This document shows, one piece after another, positions 7,141 through 15,429 of a stretch of DNA of 64,000 nucleotides (positions are counted from its first letter, which is position 1; each line of letters opens with the position of its first letter). Position numbers and translations under genes: made by a program. The notes beneath the pieces were generated by a model that was given only the letters and a program-made list of their open reading frames with translations, ran no database searches and was not told the DNA's origin. The DNA comes from Nocardia sp. BMG111209 (GTDB lineage: Bacteria > Actinomycetota > Actinomycetes > Mycobacteriales > Mycobacteriaceae): the NCBI RefSeq assembly GCF_000381925.1, contig NZ_KB907309.1, positions 744,001 through 808,000 on the forward strand, written 5' to 3'.

Positions 7141-7535
7141 GCGGCAACGGATCCGTGCCCGACGACCGCCGGCAGCGCGGCCTGGCCCGGATGGGCGAGG
7201 TGTACGGCATGGAGTTCACCGACGGCCCCGGCGACCATTTCGCCGTCACCGCGGACCATCTGTTCGCCGACATCTGGTCCCGGCCGGGCCTGAGTCTGCG
7301 CGATCGGCGCCTGCTCCTGCTCGGCGCGCTGTCCGCACAGGGCCTGTTCGACGTCGCGGAGATCCAGATCGGCGCCGCGCTGCACAACGAGGAGCTGACC
7401 GCCGAGCAGTTGCACGAGATCGCGCTGTTCCTCAGCCATTACGTCGGCTGGCCCGCCGGCACCAAACTCGACCACATCGCGGGCAAGGTTGCGGCGCAAC
7501 GGAAGAAGCGCGAATCCGCCCGAGAGAGCAAGTGA
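7137..7535 (+). CDS. Carboxymuconolactone decarboxylase family protein (Rv0771-like)
   Basis: A 132-aa all-helical CMD-family protein with the core 'LSLRDRRLLLLGALSAQG' and 'ALHNEELTAEQLHEIALFL'. No CxxC is present, so it is of the gamma-carboxymuconolactone-decarboxylase branch and not the AhpD peroxidase branch. The exact reaction is unknown. It starts at ATG 7137 within a 4-bp overlap with the dehydrogenase. A GAGG site near its 3' end serves the flavoprotein 11 bp later. Same order as Rv0769-Rv0770-Rv0771. Confidence 0.87.
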   Translation: MSGNGSVPDDRRQRGLARMGEVYGMEFTDGPGDHFAVTADHLFADIWSRPGLSLRDRRLLLLGALSAQGLFDVAEIQIGAALHNEELTAEQLHEIALFLSHYVGWPAGTKLDHIAGKVAAQRKKRESARESK

Positions 7536-7545
7536 GGTATCGCTG

Positions 7546-9054
7546 ATGTCCGACACCGCGACCGTCCGCCCGCTGCGTGCCGCCGAGGTGACCGAGTGGG
7601 ATCTGACCGCCGATGTGGTCATCGCCGGCTACGGCATCGCCGGCGCCTGCGCGGCGATCGAGGCCGCCCGCGCCGGCGCCGATGTCCTGGTGCTGGAACG
7701 CACCGGCGGCTGGGGCGGCGCGGCCGCGCTGTCCGGCGGATATGTCTATCTCGGCGGCGGCACCCCGCTGCAACGCGCCCTCGGCTTCGAGGATTCGCCG
7801 GAGAACATGGAGAAGTTCCTGCTCGCCGCGCTCGGGCCGGGCGTCGACACCGGCAAGATCCACGACTACTGCGAGGGCAGCCTCGAACACTTCGACTGGC
7901 TGGTCGAGCAGGGTGTGCCGTTCAAGCAGGCGTTCTGGGGCGAACCCGGCTGGGAGCCACCGCACGACGAGGGCCTGATGTACTCCGGCGGCGAGAACGC
8001 CGCGCCGTTCAACACCATCGCCACCCCGGCGCCGCGCGGGCACCTGCCGCAGATGGCGAACAAGCGCACCGGGCTGAAGGGCGGCGGCTACATGCTGATG
8101 AAGCCGCTCGCCGACGTCGTCGAATCACTCGGTGTGCGAACCGAATACGATGTCCGGCTGCAACGGCTGGTCGTCGGCGCGGACGATCGCGTACTCGGCG
8201 TCGCCGCCCGGCGCTACGGCAAACCGGTGCTGATCCGCGCGCGGCGCGGGGTGGTGCTGGCCACCGGCAGCTTCGCCTACAACGAGCAGATGATCGAGAA
8301 CTACGCGCCGCGGCTGATCGGCCGCCCGGCCGCCGCCATCGAGGAGCACGACGGCATCGGCATCCGGGTCGCGCAGGCCCTCGGCGCGGATGTGGCGCAT
8401 ATGGACGCCACCGAGGTGGCCTTCTTCGGCGACCCACAACTGCTCGCCCGCGGCATCCTGGTGAACGGGCGCGGCCAGCGCTACATCCCCGAGGACACCT
8501 ACGGCGGCCGGATCGGCCAGGCGACGCTGATCCAGCAGGACAACCAGGCGTACCTGATCATCGACGAGCAGGCGCTCGAACAGGGCCAGGGCACCGAGAC
8601 CGCGACCCCGTTCTTCCGGCAGCCGCCGAAATGGGCCGCGGAGACGGTGGCGGAACTGGAGGCCGATATGGGCCTGCCGACCGGCGCGCTGCAGGCCACC
8701 GTCGAGGTCTACAACCGGCACGCCACCGACGGCGCCGATCCGCTGCTGGGGAAGAAACCACAGTGGGTGCGGCCGATCGGCGCCCCGGTGGCCGGATTCG
8801 ATCTGCGTGGTTTCACCGCCGGATTCACCCTCGGCGGCCTGCGGACCGATCTGGACTCCCGGGTACTGCACGTCTCCGGCGAGCCCATCGCCGGACTGTT
8901 CGCGGCGGGCCGGTGCACCTCCGGTATCTGCGCCGGCGGCTACGTCTCCGGCGCCTCCCTCGGCGACGGAAGTTTCTACGGTCGCCGGGCGGGTATTGCC
9001 GCAGCCGCGAATACCGCCGCGGCGACGCCGCTCATCGACCCGGCCGATCAGTAA
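7546..9054 (+). CDS. FAD-dependent oxidoreductase, fumarate reductase/3-ketosteroid dehydrogenase type
   Basis: A 502-aa flavoprotein. The N-terminal FAD-binding fold has 'VVIAGYGIAGACAAIEAARAG' (GxGxxG near residues 28-33) and the C-terminal FAD contact 'IAGLFAAGRCTSGICAGGY'. The family includes fumarate reductase subunits and 3-ketosteroid delta-1 or delta-4 dehydrogenases, which desaturate next to a ketone. The steroid-type context favours a ketosteroid-like substrate, but the active-site tyrosines of KstD cannot be assigned by eye. It starts at ATG 7546 with GAGG 9 nt upstream. Fourth gene of the operon that begins at 5.4 kb. Confidence 0.85.
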   Translation: MSDTATVRPLRAAEVTEWDLTADVVIAGYGIAGACAAIEAARAGADVLVLERTGGWGGAAALSGGYVYLGGGTPLQRALGFEDSPENMEKFLLAALGPGVDTGKIHDYCEGSLEHFDWLVEQGVPFKQAFWGEPGWEPPHDEGLMYSGGENAAPFNTIATPAPRGHLPQMANKRTGLKGGGYMLMKPLADVVESLGVRTEYDVRLQRLVVGADDRVLGVAARRYGKPVLIRARRGVVLATGSFAYNEQMIENYAPRLIGRPAAAIEEHDGIGIRVAQALGADVAHMDATEVAFFGDPQLLARGILVNGRGQRYIPEDTYGGRIGQATLIQQDNQAYLIIDEQALEQGQGTETATPFFRQPPKWAAETVAELEADMGLPTGALQATVEVYNRHATDGADPLLGKKPQWVRPIGAPVAGFDLRGFTAGFTLGGLRTDLDSRVLHVSGEPIAGLFAAGRCTSGICAGGYVSGASLGDGSFYGRRAGIAAAANTAAATPLIDPADQ

Positions 9055-9089
9055 ATTTCGCGTTGCACGATCGAAAGGATCACAGGCCC

Positions 9090-9950
9090 ATGCGCTTCGG
9101 CATCGTCCTGTTCACCAGCGACCGCGGTATCACCCCCGCCGTCGCCGCGAAGGCCGCCGAGGATCGGGGTTTCTCCTCGTTCTTCGTGCCCGAACACACC
9201 CACATCCCGGTGAAACGCGAAGCCGCGCACCCCACCACCGGCGATGCCAGCCTGCCCGACGATCGGTACACCCGGACGCTGGATCCGTGGGTCGCGCTCG
9301 CCACCGCGGCCGCGGTCACCGAACGGATCGAATTGTCCACGGCCGTGGCCCTGCCCGCCGAGCACGACCCGATCACGCTCGCGAAGACGATCGCGACCCT
9401 CGACCACCTCTCCGGCGGCCGGGTCGCACTGGGCGCCGGATTCGGCTGGAACACCGACGAACTCACCGACCACGGCGTGCCGGCGAACAAGCGGCGTACC
9501 GTACTGCGTGAATATCTGGAGGCCATGCGGGCGCTGTGGACCCAGGAGGAGGCCTCCTACGACGGCGAATTCGTCAAGTTCGGCCCCAGCTGGGCATGGC
9601 CGAAGCCGGTCCGGCCGGATCTGCCGGTGCTGATCGGGACGGCCGGCACCGAACAGGGTTTCCGCTGGATCGCCCGGTCCGCCGACGGCTGGATCACCAC
9701 CCCGTACGAGAACGAGTTGCTGCTGGAACGGCTGCGCCTGCTGTCGAAGGTCTGGCAGGACGCGGGGCGCGCGGGTGCGCCGCGCGTGGTCGCGCTCGCC
9801 GGGCGGCCCGATCCGGCGCAACTCTCGGAATGGGCCGCGGCCGGAGTCACCGACACGCTGTTCGGACTTCCGGACAAGACACCCGACGAGGTGCTGGCAT
9901 ACCTCGATAGGCTGGCCGGGAAACTGGCCACCCTGGGCGCGACCGAATAG
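9090..9950 (+). CDS. LLM class F420-dependent oxidoreductase
   Basis: A 286-aa luciferase-like (TIM barrel) protein. Hallmarks are 'MRFGIVLFTSDRG', 'FFVPEHTHIP', 'ERIELSTAVALPAEHDPITLAKTIATLDHLSGGRV' split across strands 3-4, and 'LGAGFGWNTDEL'. This subfamily is common in Mycobacteriales and typically uses coenzyme F420. GAAAGGA lies about 10 nt upstream and the gene follows the flavoprotein by 35 bp, so it is probably the last gene of the same operon. Substrate unknown; F420-dependent hydride transfer to an enone or oxidation of an alcohol would fit the context. Confidence 0.87.
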   Translation: MRFGIVLFTSDRGITPAVAAKAAEDRGFSSFFVPEHTHIPVKREAAHPTTGDASLPDDRYTRTLDPWVALATAAAVTERIELSTAVALPAEHDPITLAKTIATLDHLSGGRVALGAGFGWNTDELTDHGVPANKRRTVLREYLEAMRALWTQEEASYDGEFVKFGPSWAWPKPVRPDLPVLIGTAGTEQGFRWIARSADGWITTPYENELLLERLRLLSKVWQDAGRAGAPRVVALAGRPDPAQLSEWAAAGVTDTLFGLPDKTPDEVLAYLDRLAGKLATLGATE

Positions 9951-10007
9951 CCGGCGGTTCGGCTTCCCGCCCCTGTCTTCTGTACCTCTCGAGATTGCGA
10001 GCCCCCT

Positions 10008-11330
10008 GTGCGTATCGCCCTGCTGTCGTATCGCAGCAAGCCCCACTGTGGCGGACAGGGGGTCTACGTCCGGTATCTCAGTCACGGTCTGGCCGAGCTG
10101 GGCCACGAGGTCGAGGTGTTCTCCGGGCAGCCGTATCCGGAGAATCTCGATTCCCGGGTGCGGCTGACCGAGGTGCCCAGTCTCGATCTGTACCGCGAAC
10201 CGGATCCGTTCCGCACGCCACGGCCGGGTGAGCTGCGCGACCGGATCGATCTGCTGGAGCTGGCCACCATGTGGACGTCCGGCTTCCCGGAGCCGCGCAC
10301 CTTCAGCCTGCGCGCGGCCCGGCTGCTGCGGTCGCGCGTGGCCGATTTCGACGTCGTTCACGACAACCAGTGCCTCGGCAGCGGGCTGCTCGACATCGCC
10401 GCGCGGCTGCCGCTGGTGGCCACCGTCCACCATCCGATCACCCGCGACCGGGTGGTCGATCTAGCGGCCGCGCGCTGGTGGCGGCGGCCGTTCGTGCATC
10501 GCTGGTACGGCTTCCTCGGCATGCAGCAGCGGGTGGCGCGGCAGATCCCGGAACTGATCACCGTCTCGTCCTCCTCGGCGACGGATATCGCCGACGATTT
10601 CGGGGTCGACGCGCGGCAGCTGCGCGTGGTGCCGCTCGGCGTGGACACCGGGCTGTTCCGGCCCCGGCCGCGACTGCGGGTACCGGGCCGGATCGTCGCG
10701 GTGGCCAGTGCGGACAAACCGCTCAAGGGGATCGCTCATCTGCTGCGCGCGGTGGCCCGGCTGCGCGGCGCCCACGAGATCGATCTGCGGCTGGTCGCCA
10801 AGCTGGAGCCCGACGGCCCGACCGAGAAACTGATCGCCGAACTCGGCCTCTCCGATGTGGTCACCGTCGCCACCGGACTGTCCGACCAGGAACTCGCCTT
10901 CCTGCTGAGCTCCGCCCAGATCGCCTGCATTCCCTCGATGTACGAGGGCTTCTCGCTGCCCGCGGTGGAGGCGATGGCCAGCGGCGCCGCCCTGGTGGCC
11001 AGCCGCGCCGGCGCGCTGCCCGAGGTGGTCGGCGACTGCGCGGTGCTGGTCGAACCCGGCAACGTCGAGGAATTGGCGGCCGCGATCGGCGATCTGCTCG
11101 CCGATCCGGGCCGCACGGCCGAACTCGGCACGGCCGGCCGGCGCCGGGCGCTGTCCGTCTACAGCTGGGAATCGGTTGCGGCGCAGACCGTCTCGGTCTA
11201 CGAGGAGGCGATCACCCGGCACCACGGGCACACCCGGCTGCGGCCGGACGAGCATCCGCGCCGAGCCGAGCCGGACGACCCGGCCACCGCGAGCGGGCAC
11301 ACCGGCACCGAGGAGGCGCAGGCATGCTGA
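10008..11330 (+). CDS. Glycosyltransferase family 4 (GT-B fold)
   Basis: A 440-aa retaining glycosyltransferase. The N-terminal acceptor domain begins 'MRIALLSYRSKPHCGGQGVYVRYL'-like sequence (GTG start) with the Gly-rich loop GGQGVY, and the C-terminal nucleotide-sugar domain has 'ADKPLKGIAHLLRAV' and the E-x7-E motif in 'YEGFSLPAVEAMASGAALV'. It transfers a sugar from an NDP donor to an unknown acceptor. First of three overlapping genes (7-bp overlap with the methyltransferase). The last 35 residues are His/Arg/Thr rich and probably disordered. No signal or membrane segment. Confidence 0.88.
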   Translation: MRIALLSYRSKPHCGGQGVYVRYLSHGLAELGHEVEVFSGQPYPENLDSRVRLTEVPSLDLYREPDPFRTPRPGELRDRIDLLELATMWTSGFPEPRTFSLRAARLLRSRVADFDVVHDNQCLGSGLLDIAARLPLVATVHHPITRDRVVDLAAARWWRRPFVHRWYGFLGMQQRVARQIPELITVSSSSATDIADDFGVDARQLRVVPLGVDTGLFRPRPRLRVPGRIVAVASADKPLKGIAHLLRAVARLRGAHEIDLRLVAKLEPDGPTEKLIAELGLSDVVTVATGLSDQELAFLLSSAQIACIPSMYEGFSLPAVEAMASGAALVASRAGALPEVVGDCAVLVEPGNVEELAAAIGDLLADPGRTAELGTAGRRRALSVYSWESVAAQTVSVYEEAITRHHGHTRLRPDEHPRRAEPDDPATASGHTGTEEAQAC

Positions 11331-12055
11331 CCGTGGATTTCGACCGGCTCCGGGTGGGTCCCGGCGTACGGGTCATCGATGTGGGCTGCGGTCAGGGCCG
11401 GCACAGCTTCGAGGCGTACCGGCGCGGGGCCGATGTCGTGGCCTTCGATCAGAACGCGGACGACCTCGCCGACGTGAAACTCATGTTCGGTGCGCTGGCC
11501 GAGGCGCGCGAGGCGCCGGAGCACGCGAGAGCCGAAGCGGTACAAGGTGATGCGCTGGCGCTCCCGTACCCCGACGGCGAATTCGACGTGGTGATCGCCT
11601 CGGAGATCCTGGAGCACATCCCCGCGGACGAGGCGGCGATCGCCGAACTGGTCCGGGTGCTGAAACCCGGTGGCGCACTGGCGGTCACGGTGCCGCGCTG
11701 GCTGCCGGAACGGATCTGCTGGCTGTTGTCGGACGAGTACCACGCCAACGAGGGCGGTCACGTCCGGATCTACCGGGCCGACGAACTGCGCCACAAGATC
11801 ACCGATCGAGGCCTGCGCTTCGTGCACAGCGCGCACGCCCACGCCCTGCACACGCCCTACTGGTGGCTGAAATGCGCGGTGGGCGTGACGAACGACGACC
11901 ATCGCGCGGTCGCCGCCTACCATCGGCTGCTGGTCTGGGACATGATGAAACGGCCACCGCTGACCCGGCTCGCCGAGACCGCGCTCGATCCGCTGCTGGG
12001 CAAGAGTGTCGCCCTGTACTTCTCGAAGCCGGCGGTGCGCGGTGCCCGCCGGTGA
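11324..12055 (+). CDS. Class I SAM-dependent methyltransferase
   Basis: A 243-aa methyltransferase (Methyltransf_11 type): motif I 'VIDVGCGQGRHSFEA' at residues 19-33, acidic loop 'FDQNADDL', motif II 'FDVVIASEILEHIP' and 'VLKPGGALAVTVPR'. AGGAGG lies about 11 nt before the ATG inside the glycosyltransferase gene. Its context between a glycosyltransferase and an alpha-barrel protein suggests it acts on a glycosylated or isoprenoid-type product. Substrate not inferable. Confidence 0.87.
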   Translation: MLTVDFDRLRVGPGVRVIDVGCGQGRHSFEAYRRGADVVAFDQNADDLADVKLMFGALAEAREAPEHARAEAVQGDALALPYPDGEFDVVIASEILEHIPADEAAIAELVRVLKPGGALAVTVPRWLPERICWLLSDEYHANEGGHVRIYRADELRHKITDRGLRFVHSAHAHALHTPYWWLKCAVGVTNDDHRAVAAYHRLLVWDMMKRPPLTRLAETALDPLLGKSVALYFSKPAVRGARR

Positions 12056-13118
12056 ACCACCCGCCCTATCGGGTGTCCTGACCACTGCCCAATGCCTGCG
12101 TACCGCCGAATCCATCGCCGCGGCACAGGAATCCGACGGCGCGATCCCCTGGTTCACCGGCGGGCACACCGATCCGTGGGACCACGTGGAGAACGCGATG
12201 GCGCTCACCGCCGCCGGCCTGCTGGACGCCGCCGGCGCCGCCTACGAGTGGTCGGCCCGCACCCAGCGCGCGGACGGTTCCTGGCCGTCCCAGTTCCGGG
12301 CCGGTGTCGTCGAGAACGAGGACACCGACACCAACTTCTGCGGTTATCTCGCGACCGGGGTGTGGCACTACGTCGCCTGCACCGGCGATCGGCGCTTCGC
12401 CGTGCGGATGTGGCCGCACGTCCGGGCCGCGATCGACTACGTGATCTCGATGCAGCGCGGCCGCAACGGCGAAATCCATTGGCTGCGCACCGCGAACGGC
12501 ATCGCGGCCGAGGCGCTGCTGACCGGGTGCGCCAGCATGTTCCACAGCATCCGCGCGGCGCTGGCGCTGGCCGATCTGCTCGGCATCGCGCAGCCGGAGT
12601 GGGAGGTGGCGGCGCTGCGGCTCGGACACGCCGTGCGGCACCACCCGGACGCGTTCGCCGTCAAGGACCGGTACTCGATGGACTGGTACTACCCGGTGCT
12701 GTGCGGCGCGTTCCAGGGTGCGGACGGGGTGGCCCGGATCGACTCGCGCTGGGACGAATTCGTGGTCGGCGAGCTCGGGATCCGGTGCGTCGACGACCGG
12801 CCGTGGGTGACCGGCGCCGAAACCTGTGAACTGGTACTGGCATTGGACACCCTCGGCGACCCGGTGCGGGCCCGGCGCCTGCTCGCCGCGATGCAACATC
12901 TGCGGGAGTCCGACGGATCCTATTGGACCGGACTGGTATTCGCCGACGGCAAGCGCTGGCCCGAGGAACGGACCACCTGGACCGGGGCCGCGATGATCCT
13001 GGCCGCCGACGCGCTGTCGCGCACCACCGGCGGTAACGGGATCTTCCGCGACTTCGCCACGAACGTCGACGTCACCGCCGCGGGTTACGTCTGCGACTGC
13101 GTGGCCTCGCGACCCTGA
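12042..13118 (+). CDS. Alpha/alpha-barrel protein of the 'prenyltransferase/squalene cyclase-like' fold
   Basis: A 358-aa protein with repeated motifs of the terpenoid-cyclase/prenyltransferase alpha6-alpha6 barrel ('TAAGLLDAAGAAYEWSARTQRADGSWPSQF', 'DTNFCGYLATGVWHYV', split here). The QW-like 'RADGSWP' and 'SDGSYWTG' resemble repeats in those families. Databases often label such proteins prenyltransferase, but no catalytic DDxD-type motif is visible, and a glycan-processing barrel is also possible. The GTG start at 12042 overlaps the methyltransferase by 14 bp. Together the three genes form an uncharacterised operon. Confidence 0.75.
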   Translation: MPAGEPPALSGVLTTAQCLRTAESIAAAQESDGAIPWFTGGHTDPWDHVENAMALTAAGLLDAAGAAYEWSARTQRADGSWPSQFRAGVVENEDTDTNFCGYLATGVWHYVACTGDRRFAVRMWPHVRAAIDYVISMQRGRNGEIHWLRTANGIAAEALLTGCASMFHSIRAALALADLLGIAQPEWEVAALRLGHAVRHHPDAFAVKDRYSMDWYYPVLCGAFQGADGVARIDSRWDEFVVGELGIRCVDDRPWVTGAETCELVLALDTLGDPVRARRLLAAMQHLRESDGSYWTGLVFADGKRWPEERTTWTGAAMILAADALSRTTGGNGIFRDFATNVDVTAAGYVCDCVASRP

Positions 13119-13124
13119 GCGGAC

Positions 13125-13484
13125 TCAGCCCGCGATCACGACGGCCAGCAGCGCCACGGCGGCGGGCAGGGACTGCGCGAACCAGGCCCGGCTCGCACCG
13201 TTCACGGTGCCGTAGACCCCGGCGACGATCACGCACAGCAGGAAGAACACCTTGAACTGGAATCCGGCGTGCCCGGCGGCCAGGCCCCAGAACAGCCCGG
13301 CCGCCAGAAAACCGTTGTAGAGCCCCTGATTCGCGGCCAGGGCGCCGGTCTCGGCCGCGAATTCGGCGGTGGTGCCGAAGATGTCCCGCGCGCGCGGCCC
13401 GCGCCACAGGAACATCTCCAGCACCAGGATGTAGCAGTGGATCAGTGCGACGATCACCACCAGCGCATTCGCAACCACGGTCAT
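13125..13484 (-). CDS. DUF1304 family small membrane protein
   Basis: A 119-aa protein with four predicted membrane helices (about residues 4-24, 50-70, 76-96 and 100-118). 'ALIHCYILVLEMFLW' and 'NQGLYNGFLAAGLFWGL' are the DUF1304 signature. Function unknown. It stands alone, convergent with the alpha-barrel gene that ends 6 bp away. Start at ATG 13482-13484. Confidence 0.85.
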   Translation of the reverse strand: MTVVANALVVIVALIHCYILVLEMFLWRGPRARDIFGTTAEFAAETGALAANQGLYNGFLAAGLFWGLAAGHAGFQFKVFFLLCVIVAGVYGTVNGASRAWFAQSLPAAVALLAVVIAG

Positions 13485-13548
13485 GGCGCCACATGCTAGG
13501 ACCCCGGCAATCGCGCCGCCGACTGCGACACACCACCGGTGGCCGGTA

Positions 13549-15180
13549 TCACCCGGCGGTGATGAACTCCGCGGCCTTCTCGCCGATCATGTAGCAGGGC
13601 GCGTTGGTGTTGCCGCCGGTGATGCTGGGCATGATCGAGGCGTCGGCGACCCGCAGGCCCTCGATACCGCGCACCCGCAGTTGCGGATCGACCACCGCGC
13701 GCTCGTCGACGCCCATCCGGCAGGTGCCCACCGGGTGGTACACCGAATGGATCCGGTTGGGCAGTTCCCGGCGCAGCGCCGTCTCGTCCGCGAAATCCGG
13801 TCCGGGCGAGAGCTCCTCGGTGACCGAACCGGCAATGGTCTTGTGGGCCATCACCTCCCGGATCAGGCGGATGCCCTCGATCAGGAAGTCCGCGTCGGCC
13901 GGATCGGACAGGTAGCCCGGATCGATCAGCGGCGCCTGCAGCGGATCGGCCGAGGCCAGCCGCACCTCGCCGCGGCTCTTCGGGTAGATCAGGGTCGGGA
14001 AGATGGTCATCGCCTGCCGGCGATCCACCATGTGCAGCTTGTCCTCGTCCTGGTTCGGGCTCGGGTAGGACCACGGCAGCGTGTGGATCTGCATGTCGGG
14101 CACGTCCTTCGCGAACTGCGTCCGCACGAAGCCGGCCACCTCGAACACCGTGCGGCCGAACCAGGAACTGCCGCGGCGGAGGGTCTCCTGCAGCACGCCG
14201 GAGGCGAAGTGCGACGGAATGCCCCGGTGCAGCGCCTTCTTCGAGATGTAGGTCATCGGCACGAACAGGTGGTCGTGCAGGTTCTGGCCGACCGGCAGAT
14301 CCGCGTGCACCTCGATGCCGTGATCGCGCAGATGCCCGGCCGGGCCGATTCCGGACAGCATCAGGATCTGCGCCGACGCCATCACCCCGCCGGAGACCAC
14401 GACCTCCTTGCCGGCCCGGATGATTCGGCGGGAATCGCCCTCGATCACCTCGACGCCGACGGCGCGGCCGTTCTCCACCACCACGCGCGCCACGTGCGCG
14501 CCGGTCACCACCGTCAGGGTCGGATTCGACCGGTTGGTCAGGTATCCGCGAGAGGAGCTGTAGCGCAGGCCGTCCCGCACGCTCTGCTGGAAAATGCTGA
14601 TGCCCTCCTGGGATTCGCCGTTGTAGTCGGCGATCCGGGGCGCGCCCAGCGTCTCGGTGGCGGCGGCGATGAACTCCTGGGCGATCGGGGTGAGCTCCTT
14701 CTGCCGGGTCACCTCGATCGGTCCGCCCGAGCCGCGGAATTCGTCGGCGCCGCCCTCCCAGTTCTCCAGCCGCTTGTAGGCGGGCAGCACCTCGTCGTAG
14801 CTCCAGCCGTCGCAGCCCTCGGCCGCCCAGGAGTCGAAGTTGGCCTTGTTGCCGCGCACGAACAGCATGCCGTTGACGGAGCTGGAGCCGCCGAGCACCC
14901 GGCCGCGGGTCATCGGGATCTCGCGCTCGTTGGCGTGCTTCTGCGGGATCGAGTACTGCGACCAGGTCACCCGGTGCTTCAACTGCGGCACGGTGTGCAC
15001 CATCGTGATCATGCCGGGGACGGTCACCAGCCGGGTGTCGTCCTTGCGGCCCGCCTCGAGCAGGATGACGGCGGCACCGGTCTCGGCGAGCCGGCTCGCC
15101 ACGGTGGCGCCGGCGCTGCCCGCGCCGATGACGACGTAATCGGCCTCGGTGGCGGACTGGGTGCGCGCTGAGTCGGTCAT
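13549..15180 (-). CDS. GMC family oxidoreductase (choline dehydrogenase-like)
   Basis: A 543-aa FAD enzyme. FAD motif 'VVIGAGSAGATVASRLAE' near residue 17, GMC signature 1 'GRVLGGSSSVNGMLFVRG', signature 2 'SGGVMASAQILMLSGIGP' and catalytic His in 'YHPVGTCRMG' with the partner Asn in 'GGNTNAPCYMIG'. It oxidises an alcohol to an aldehyde or ketone; the natural substrate could be a sterol or side-chain alcohol given the KstR-like boxes and the divergent CYP125-type gene. The chosen start, ATG 15180, has GAGGA about 9 nt upstream; a longer frame to 15270 would run over the operator. Confidence 0.88.
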   Translation of the reverse strand: MTDSARTQSATEADYVVIGAGSAGATVASRLAETGAAVILLEAGRKDDTRLVTVPGMITMVHTVPQLKHRVTWSQYSIPQKHANEREIPMTRGRVLGGSSSVNGMLFVRGNKANFDSWAAEGCDGWSYDEVLPAYKRLENWEGGADEFRGSGGPIEVTRQKELTPIAQEFIAAATETLGAPRIADYNGESQEGISIFQQSVRDGLRYSSSRGYLTNRSNPTLTVVTGAHVARVVVENGRAVGVEVIEGDSRRIIRAGKEVVVSGGVMASAQILMLSGIGPAGHLRDHGIEVHADLPVGQNLHDHLFVPMTYISKKALHRGIPSHFASGVLQETLRRGSSWFGRTVFEVAGFVRTQFAKDVPDMQIHTLPWSYPSPNQDEDKLHMVDRRQAMTIFPTLIYPKSRGEVRLASADPLQAPLIDPGYLSDPADADFLIEGIRLIREVMAHKTIAGSVTEELSPGPDFADETALRRELPNRIHSVYHPVGTCRMGVDERAVVDPQLRVRGIEGLRVADASIMPSITGGNTNAPCYMIGEKAAEFITAG

Positions 15181-15262
15181 GGTCGCTGGTCCTCGCTGAT
15201 CGGTCGGAGTTGTCGCCGGCGGTCCGCGCACGCCACGGTGCGGCAGCCGCCTCGGATCACTG

Positions 15263-15276
15263 TAGAACAAGTTCTA
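15263..15276. promoter_or_regulatory. KstR-like box before the GMC oxidoreductase gene
   Basis: TAGAACAAGTTCTA is a full match to the KstR consensus TnnAACnnGTTnnA, with symmetrical TAGAAC/GTTCTA arms. It lies 83 bp before the GMC start and about 155 bp before the divergent P450 start. Confidence 0.7.
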
Positions 15277-15374
15277 ATCTTGGTGAAGATACGGCCGCTC
15301 GGCACCCTCGAAAGTTGGCACTTCCAGATGCCCAATTCCCCATGTTGACCAGCGAACCCATGGTTGAATGCACG

Positions 15375-15388
15375 TAGAACATGTTTCA
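15375..15388. promoter_or_regulatory. KstR-like box before the CYP125-type gene
   Basis: TAGAACATGTTTCA is a full match to TnnAACnnGTTnnA. It lies 42 bp before the GTG start of the P450. M. tuberculosis cyp125 is itself a KstR target, which supports the call. Confidence 0.7.
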
Positions 15389-15429
15389 TTTCCAATGTCG
15401 GCGCAGCGCAGCGCCCACAGGAGGAAGCC

